Assembly (NCBI RefSeq): GCF_001499735.1
Contig: NZ_LN848257.1
Location: 101,244 to 165,243, forward strand
Direction: 5' to 3'
Source: Thiocapsa sp. KS1
Lineage (GTDB): Bacteria > Pseudomonadota > Gammaproteobacteria > Chromatiales > Chromatiaceae
Length of the DNA: 64,000 nucleotides
Shown: piece after piece, positions 58,888 to 64,000 of the stretch
Layout: every line of letters begins with the position of its first letter
Numbering within the stretch: the first letter of the stretch is position 1
Position numbers and translations under genes: made by a program
The notes under the pieces: model-generated
The model's database searches: none
What the model was told of the DNA's origin: nothing
What the model saw: the letters and a program-made list of their open reading frames with translations, nothing else

Positions 58888-59076
58888 AGCGAGTCCGGAC
58901 CGGTATTCGGCGGCCGTGCAAATGGGCGGTCCTGGCTCACCGTTGATTTCGTCGCCGAAGCGGATTAAATAAGATTTAAAATTAAAGGCTTAAATCCCGT
59001 TACTCCGATCGCCGTTGATGGCCGGGGTCGTTGCCCGCAACTTTCCCCTCAATGACCAATCCGGACGCGATTTAAG
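58884..59076. repeat. TTTAAACCGCG-type palindromic element, copy F
   Basis: TTAAAGCGAGTCC at 58884 (includes the dxr stop), a central AT-rich joint GCGGATTAAATAAG...GGCTTAAATCCCG (58970-59000), and GGACGCGATTTAAG at 59063-59076, which ends immediately before the rseP ATG. Again two arm pairs with an AT-rich middle, filling the entire gap. The arms are more diverged than in copies C and D. Confidence 0.6.
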
Positions 59077-60441
59077 ATGGACATCCTCTTCACGATCGGC
59101 TCCTTTGTCGTCGCGCTCGCGATTCTGATCGCGGTCCACGAGTTCGGCCACTTTTGGGTCGCCCGACGGCTCGGCGTAAAGGTGCTGCGCTTTTCCATCG
59201 GTTTCGGACGTCCCTTGCTGCGCGTTCAGCGTCACCCGGACGCGACCGAGTATGTCCTCGCGCTCGTGCCTCTCGGCGGTTACGTCAAGATGCTCGACGA
59301 GCGCGAAGAGGAGGTTCCGCCGGCACAGGCGCATCTTGCCTTCAACCGCCAAGCGCTCTGGAAGCGCTCCGCGATCGTCGTCGCCGGCCCCCTGTTCAAT
59401 TTCCTCTTCGCGATCTTCGCTTACTGGGCCATCTTCATGTCCGGCGATTCGGGCTTGAGACCGATCGTCGGCGTGGTCGAGCCCCGATCGATCGCCGCCG
59501 AGGCCGGTTTCCAGTCGGGCGACGAGCTGATCCGTGTCGGTGACCGCGAGGCAGGGAGTTGGGAAACAGCGCTCTTCGCGTTTGTCGGCAAATCACTCGA
59601 CGGGGACGAGCTTGCCGTCCAGGTGCGCGATTCCTCCGGCCGGGAGCTGGTCCGCTGGATCCCCTCGGATGCCGTGCGCAGCCTCGCCGAGGAGCCGGAT
59701 CTGCTCGCGCGCTTGGGTCTTTCACCGAAGCGCCCCACCCTGCCCGCCGTCATCGGCGAGTTGGTTCCGGGCGAAGCGGCCGAGGCGGCGGGTCTGCGTG
59801 TCGGCGATCGCATCCTGGTCGCCGACGGCCGCCCGATCGACGGTTGGGAGGACTGGGTCGGTATGGTGCGTGAGCATCCGAACACGGCGTTGGCGGTCGA
59901 CATCGAGCGTGCCGACGGCGAGCGCCTTGCGTTGAGCATCACGCCCCGTTCCGCCGAGGTCGACGGCGCAACAAGCGGGCGAATCGGCGCCGGTGTCCTG
60001 GTTCCCGACGGCATCATGGACGAATACCGCGTCGAGGTTCATTACGGCCCGTTCGAGGCGCTCGACCGGGCCGTCTCCAAAACATTCGACATGAGCGTGA
60101 TGACGCTGCGGGTGGTCGGGCGGATGCTGATCGGCCAGGCCTCGGTCGAAAATCTCAGCGGTCCCATCACGATCGCCGAAACCGCCGGCCGGACCGCAAG
60201 CTACGGCTTGGAATCCTTCGTGAAATTCCTGGCGGTCGTGAGCATCAGCCTCGGCATCCTCAACCTCCTGCCGGTCCCCGTTCTCGACGGCGGGCATCTG
60301 CTGTACTTCTTCATCGAGTGGGTCAAAGGCAGTCCGCTCTCCGAGGCAGCCCAGATGCAGGGCCAAAAGATCGGTCTTTTTCTGCTGGCGGCTCTCATGT
60401 CGCTGGCCTTCTACTTGGACCTCTCCCGGCTATTGGGCTAG
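59077..60441 (+). CDS. rseP: RIP zinc metalloprotease RseP
   Basis: 454-residue inner-membrane site-2 protease that cleaves anti-sigma factor RseA and clears signal peptides. Zinc motif HEFGH at 21-25 in the first membrane segment, two PDZ domains (~115-200 and ~220-300), and the third zinc ligand in LLPVPVLDGGHLLYFFIEW. Four hydrophobic segments. The ATG comes straight after a repeat arm (GCGATTTAAG), so the ribosome binding site is poor: AAG only. bamA follows after 79 bases. Confidence 0.96.
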   Translation: MDILFTIGSFVVALAILIAVHEFGHFWVARRLGVKVLRFSIGFGRPLLRVQRHPDATEYVLALVPLGGYVKMLDEREEEVPPAQAHLAFNRQALWKRSAIVVAGPLFNFLFAIFAYWAIFMSGDSGLRPIVGVVEPRSIAAEAGFQSGDELIRVGDREAGSWETALFAFVGKSLDGDELAVQVRDSSGRELVRWIPSDAVRSLAEEPDLLARLGLSPKRPTLPAVIGELVPGEAAEAAGLRVGDRILVADGRPIDGWEDWVGMVREHPNTALAVDIERADGERLALSITPRSAEVDGATSGRIGAGVLVPDGIMDEYRVEVHYGPFEALDRAVSKTFDMSVMTLRVVGRMLIGQASVENLSGPITIAETAGRTASYGLESFVKFLAVVSISLGILNLLPVPVLDGGHLLYFFIEWVKGSPLSEAAQMQGQKIGLFLLAALMSLAFYLDLSRLLG

Positions 60442-60520
60442 GCGCGGCGAATCCCTTATACTTGCGTCCCTGGAACGCCGACTGCGCCGCAGACTTCGGC
60501 TTGATCGAGGGGACCTTGTC

Positions 60521-62854
60521 TTGCGCGCGATACCTCTGTTACTCCGTTGCTGCGCTCGGCGCCAGCTCGCTCTGCTGACCCTTCTGCTGGGGATCACCAC
60601 GCCTCTCGCCGCCGAGGTGTTCCAGATCGCCGACATCCGCGTGGAAGGGCTTCAGCGGATCGCACCCGGCACCGTCTTCAACTATCTCCCGGTCCAGGTC
60701 GGTGACACCGTCGGCGACGGTGTCACCGGCGGGATCATCCGCTCGCTCTACCAAACCGGTTTCTTCGAAGACGTGCGCGTCGAGCGCGAGGGAAATGTCC
60801 TCGTCCTTTGGGTCCGGGAGCGACCCGCAATCGCCTCGATCGACATCACCGGCAACCGCGATATCGAGACCAAGGCGTTGACCGCCGCTCTGTCCGACAT
60901 CGGACTCAAGGAGGGGCGTGTCTTCGATCGCTCGGTCCTGGATCGCATCGAGCAGGAGCTCGAGCGGCAGTATTTCTCGCGCGGCAAGTACGGCGTGCTG
61001 ATCCAGTCGACGGTCTCGCCGCTCGAACGCAACCGTGTAGCGATCCGCATCGAGATCACCGAAGGTTTGACCGCTCGGATCAAACAGATCAGCATCATCG
61101 GCAACGAGGCATTCCCGGAGAAGGAGCTGCTGAAGCGCTTCGAGCTCGGCTCGACACGCTGGACCTCCTTTTATTCCAAGAACGACCAGTACTCCAAGCA
61201 GAAGCTCGCCGGCGATTTGGAGTCGCTGCGCTCCTTCTATCTGGATCGCGGCTTTATCCGGTTCGATATCAAATCGACGCAGGTCTCGATCAGCGCGGAC
61301 AAGAAAGAGATCTATATCACCGTCGTCGTCGACGAGGGTCAGCCCTACCGGATCAAGGACATCAAGCTCGCGGGCGAGCCCTCGATCCCGGCCGAGGAGC
61401 TGTTTCCCTTGATTCATCTCAAGCGCGGCGACTTTTTCTCCCGCCGGGCGACTACCGAAAGTGCCGAACGCATCTCGAGCCTGCTCGGCGATCGCGGCTA
61501 CGCCTTCGCGAACGTCAATACCATTCCGGAGATCGACGAGGAGGCGCGAGAAGTGACGGTGACCTTCTTCGTCGATCCCGGTCAGCGCGTTTACGTGCGT
61601 CGCGTCAACATGAAGGGCAATACCCGGACCCGCGACGAGGTTCTGCGTCGCGAGATGCGTCAGTTGGAGTCGGCTTGGTTCTCCGCGGAGCTGGTGCGCA
61701 AATCGCGCGAGCGACTCCAGCGACTCGGTTACTTCGAGGATGTCACGATCGAGACGCCCGCCGTACCCGGTTCCGCGGACCAGGTCGATGTGGATGTCAC
61801 GGTGACCGAGAAACCCGCGGGCAATCTGTCCGCCGGTATCGGTTACTCCCAGTCCCAGGGCATCCTATTCAATGCCAGCGTGACGCAGAACAACTTCCTC
61901 GGGACCGGAAAGCGGGTCTCGTTCGGCGTCAATACCAGCGAAGCGACCCAGCTCTATCAAATCGCCTATACCAATCCCTTCTATACGGTCGACGGGATTA
62001 GTCGAGGCTTCAACGTCTCCTACCGGGAAACGGATTTCGACGAGCTGATCGGTGCGGACTACTCGACCGATGTCGGCGTGCTCGGCATGAACTTCGGACT
62101 GCCCATCTCCGAGACCAGCCGAGCCGGATTCGGGGTGCGTTATCAGTATACGAACTTCATCGCAGGTGATGGTTCGGAGCTGGCGCAACAGTTCGTCGAA
62201 GAGAACGGCAATGTCTTCAATGACTTTATCCTGTCGGCAAGCTATACGAGCGACAGTCGAGATACCGCGATCTTTCCGACCAAAGGCGGATTGCGCGCCC
62301 TGAGGGCCGATCTTGCTGTCCCGGGCAGCGATCTCCAATACTACAAGCTCACCTATCAGGAGCAGCGCTATATCCCGCTGACCTCTCGGTTCGTGGTGGC
62401 CTTGTCCGGCGATGTCGGTTACGGCGAGGGTTACGGCGAGACCGAGTCTCTGCCCTTTTTCGAGAATTACTACGCAGGCGGTCCGCGCTCCGTGCGCGGC
62501 TTCGTCGCCAACTCCCTGGGTCCTCGAGAGACCGACGACGACGATCCGGTGGGCGGTAATTTCAGGATGGTCGGGAGCATCGAGCTCTTCGCCCCGGCCC
62601 CCGGCGGGGAGCAGCTCAGCAAGACCTTGCGCCTCGGGGCTTTCCTCGACTTCGGCAACGTCTGGGAAACGAACGGCTCGGATCTTATCCAGCCGACCGG
62701 CTTCGATATCGGGGATCTGCGTTATTCGACGGGTGTCTCGGCGACCTGGCTGTCGCCGATCGGAGCCCTCTCGATCAGTCTGGCGGCTCCGCTCAACGAG
62801 GAAGAGGGCGACGAAACCCAAGTCTTCCAGTTCGGTTTCGGGCAGACCTTTTAA
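60521..62854 (+). CDS. bamA: Outer membrane protein assembly factor BamA
   Basis: 777 residues from TTG 60521, with GAGGGG eight bases upstream. Signal peptide RAIPLLLRCCARRQLALLTLLLGITTPLAAE; five POTRA domains (~25-425), starting FQIADIRVEGLQRIAPGTVFNYLPVQVGD; then the 16-strand Omp85 barrel with the conserved GGPRSVRGFVANSLGPRE (VRGF motif of loop 6) and a C-terminal Phe (FQFGFGQTF). Inserts beta-barrel proteins into the outer membrane. Stands between rseP and skp, as in E. coli. Confidence 0.97.
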   Translation: MRAIPLLLRCCARRQLALLTLLLGITTPLAAEVFQIADIRVEGLQRIAPGTVFNYLPVQVGDTVGDGVTGGIIRSLYQTGFFEDVRVEREGNVLVLWVRERPAIASIDITGNRDIETKALTAALSDIGLKEGRVFDRSVLDRIEQELERQYFSRGKYGVLIQSTVSPLERNRVAIRIEITEGLTARIKQISIIGNEAFPEKELLKRFELGSTRWTSFYSKNDQYSKQKLAGDLESLRSFYLDRGFIRFDIKSTQVSISADKKEIYITVVVDEGQPYRIKDIKLAGEPSIPAEELFPLIHLKRGDFFSRRATTESAERISSLLGDRGYAFANVNTIPEIDEEAREVTVTFFVDPGQRVYVRRVNMKGNTRTRDEVLRREMRQLESAWFSAELVRKSRERLQRLGYFEDVTIETPAVPGSADQVDVDVTVTEKPAGNLSAGIGYSQSQGILFNASVTQNNFLGTGKRVSFGVNTSEATQLYQIAYTNPFYTVDGISRGFNVSYRETDFDELIGADYSTDVGVLGMNFGLPISETSRAGFGVRYQYTNFIAGDGSELAQQFVEENGNVFNDFILSASYTSDSRDTAIFPTKGGLRALRADLAVPGSDLQYYKLTYQEQRYIPLTSRFVVALSGDVGYGEGYGETESLPFFENYYAGGPRSVRGFVANSLGPRETDDDDPVGGNFRMVGSIELFAPAPGGEQLSKTLRLGAFLDFGNVWETNGSDLIQPTGFDIGDLRYSTGVSATWLSPIGALSISLAAPLNEEEGDETQVFQFGFGQTF

Positions 62855-62866
62855 GGGAGCGCATGC

Positions 62867-63382
62867 GTGAGGCCAGTCGTTCACGGTTTGTCGGCGATCG
62901 CTTGGCTCCTGCTGTCGAGCGCGGCGCTCGCGTCCGACTATCGCATCGCCGTGGTCGACCCGAATCAAGTGGTGGAGCAGTCACCGCAGTACGAGGCGGC
63001 CCGCGGCGCGCTCCAGCGCGAGGTCGAGGAGCGCGAGCGAATGCTGCGCGAGCAGCAGGATCAGATCTCGGCGCTGCAAGGTCGCCTTGAACGAGAAGGT
63101 GCTTTGATGAGCGAGAGCGAGATCCAGCGGCTTCAGAACGACATTCGAAGTCGAACCCGCAAGCTGAAATATGCCCGGGACGAGTTTCAGGAAGATTTTG
63201 CATTGCGTCAGAACGAGCTTCGCACCAAGCTGGCGTTGCAGGTTCGCGAGGTGATCGTCGAAGTCGCCAAAGAGGAGAAGATCGATCTTGTGGTCAGCGA
63301 AGGGCTGGTGTATTTCAGTCCACGTATCGATATCTCCACCCAGATCATCGAGCGGCTGAAGCAGGAGTTCGGAGACAAATGA
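62867..63382 (+). CDS. skp: OmpH/Skp periplasmic chaperone
   Basis: 171 residues from GTG 62867, with GGGAG seven bases upstream. Signal peptide MRPVVHGLSAIAWLLLSSAALAS, then YRIAVVDPNQVVEQSPQYEAARGALQREVEERERMLREQQDQI leading into a long coiled coil (~45-125) forming the Skp tentacle, and a closing EKIDLVVSEGLVYFSPRIDISTQIIERL. It holds unfolded outer-membrane proteins for BamA. The ATG at 62863 is out of frame. Confidence 0.94.
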   Translation: MRPVVHGLSAIAWLLLSSAALASDYRIAVVDPNQVVEQSPQYEAARGALQREVEERERMLREQQDQISALQGRLEREGALMSESEIQRLQNDIRSRTRKLKYARDEFQEDFALRQNELRTKLALQVREVIVEVAKEEKIDLVVSEGLVYFSPRIDISTQIIERLKQEFGDK

Positions 63383-63421
63383 CGATCAACTCGGCCCGGG
63401 CGCGGCAAATCGGGTGACGGC

Positions 63422-64000
63422 GTGGAGATCGCGCTCGGCGAATTGGCTGACCGTTTGGGCGTACCGCTGCGGGGCGACCGGGATGCGCGCGTGTCCCGGA
63501 TCGCCCCGCTGAGCTCCGCGGATGCGACGGGACTCAGCTTTCTCGGCGACGGGCGTTTCCGTCGCCATCTCGAATCCACCCGGGCCGGCTGCGTGATCCT
63601 GTCCGGCGTCGATGCCGACGCCTGTCGGGTGCCCGTCCTGCTGAGCGACAATCCTTACCTGACGTTTGCCGAAGCTGCGCGGATCCTGTATCCACGCCCT
63701 CCGGTCATCGGCGGTATCCACCCCAGTGCGGTGGTCGATCCGAGCGCGCATGTCGATCCGTCGGCCTGGGTCGGCCCCACGTGCGTTCTGGAGGCCGGTG
63801 CGGTCATCGGGCCTCGGGTCTTTCTCGGTCCCGGGTGCATCGTCGGCGAAGGGGTGGAGATCGGCGAGGACAGCCGACTGGTGGCGCGCGTCACCCTGTG
63901 CGCCGGTACCCTCGTCGGCAAACGGGCGCTTCTGCATCCGGGCTGCGTGATCGGGCGCGAGGGCTTCGGTTTTGCGCGCGACGGCGATCGGTGGGTGCGC
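63422..64000 (+). CDS. lpxD: UDP-3-O-(3-hydroxyacyl)glucosamine N-acyltransferase LpxD (3' truncated)
   Basis: Open to the window end, giving the first 193 residues from GTG 63422. N-terminal uridine-binding domain (MEIALGELADRLGVPLRGD...SFLGDGRFRRHLESTRAGCVIL, LLSDNPYLTFAEAARIL), then hexapeptide repeats (IHPSAVVDPSAHVDPSAWVGPTCVLEAGAVIGP..) and the catalytic-region start IGREGFGFARDGDRW. Third acyl step of lipid A synthesis. It lies 39 bases after skp, the conserved order; fabZ and lpxA would be expected next. An ATG at 63379 is out of frame and quickly stopped. Confidence 0.93.
   Translation, partial: MEIALGELADRLGVPLRGDRDARVSRIAPLSSADATGLSFLGDGRFRRHLESTRAGCVILSGVDADACRVPVLLSDNPYLTFAEAARILYPRPPVIGGIHPSAVVDPSAHVDPSAWVGPTCVLEAGAVIGPRVFLGPGCIVGEGVEIGEDSRLVARVTLCAGTLVGKRALLHPGCVIGREGFGFARDGDRWVR

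Noticed and set aside
63379..63417. ATG directly after skp as the lpxD start
   Set aside because: Out of frame with the LpxD reading frame and stopped after 12 codons.

Overview
This is a 64 kb stretch of GC-rich, densely packed bacterial chromosome. The gene content points to a gammaproteobacterium, most likely a purple sulfur bacterium of the Chromatiaceae. The strongest pointer is an adjacent peroxiredoxin-glutaredoxin hybrid (garA) and a glutathione-reductase-like enzyme without the NADPH-binding arginines (garB), the arrangement known for glutathione amide metabolism in Chromatium/Marichromatium. The succinylase lysine branch (dapC-dapD-dapE), the rpsB-tsf-pyrH-frr-uppS-cdsA-dxr-rseP-bamA-skp-lpxD series and map-glnD fit the same group. 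The genus call is inference; no rRNA is present.

Layout. 0-5 kb: end of a DUF2950 gene, a small unknown, aqpZ, a DUF900 lipoprotein hydrolase, and tsaD directly behind a Phd/ParE-type toxin-antitoxin pair. 5-9 kb, minus strand: a 45-residue four-cysteine membrane protein, a ketopantoate-reductase-like protein, fkpB, ispH and thiO. 9-15 kb: cnoX-like thioredoxin, rimO, a DUF2892 protein, a two-domain kinase, an EamA transporter and dusA. 15-21 kb: garB/garA, a lone HPt protein, tRNA-Ala, and an arsenosugar radical SAM plus glycosyltransferase pair. 21-32 kb: ccsA-like, ffh, tRNA-Glu, pcnB, panB/panC/panD, glgA, zwf, pgi. 32-38 kb: prkA-yeaH-spoVR behind a candidate NtrC site and sigma-54 promoter. 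38-44 kb: an L,D-transpeptidase, an RlpA-like protein, methylthioadenosine salvage genes (mtaD/mtnA), a Uma2 protein and a 4-oxalocrotonate tautomerase. 44-52 kb: dapE/arsC-like/dapD/dapC, glnD and map. 52-64 kb: the translation, isoprenoid and envelope cluster, running into a truncated lpxD.

Most genes are housekeeping. The feature least explained by them is a family of intergenic palindromes whose arms read TTTAAACCGCG or close variants. At least six intergenic sites carry it. It fills the space between neighbouring genes so tightly that several genes take their TAA stop from an arm, and rseP begins directly after one. A second, unrelated palindrome (GTAGGGTGGAC type) lies at 44.19 kb. No CRISPR array, IS element, prophage or rRNA was seen. 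No clearly new multi-gene system was found; the best leads are the palindrome family, the nitrogen-type promoter of the prkA operon, the small four-cysteine membrane protein, and the toxin-antitoxin/tsaD junction.
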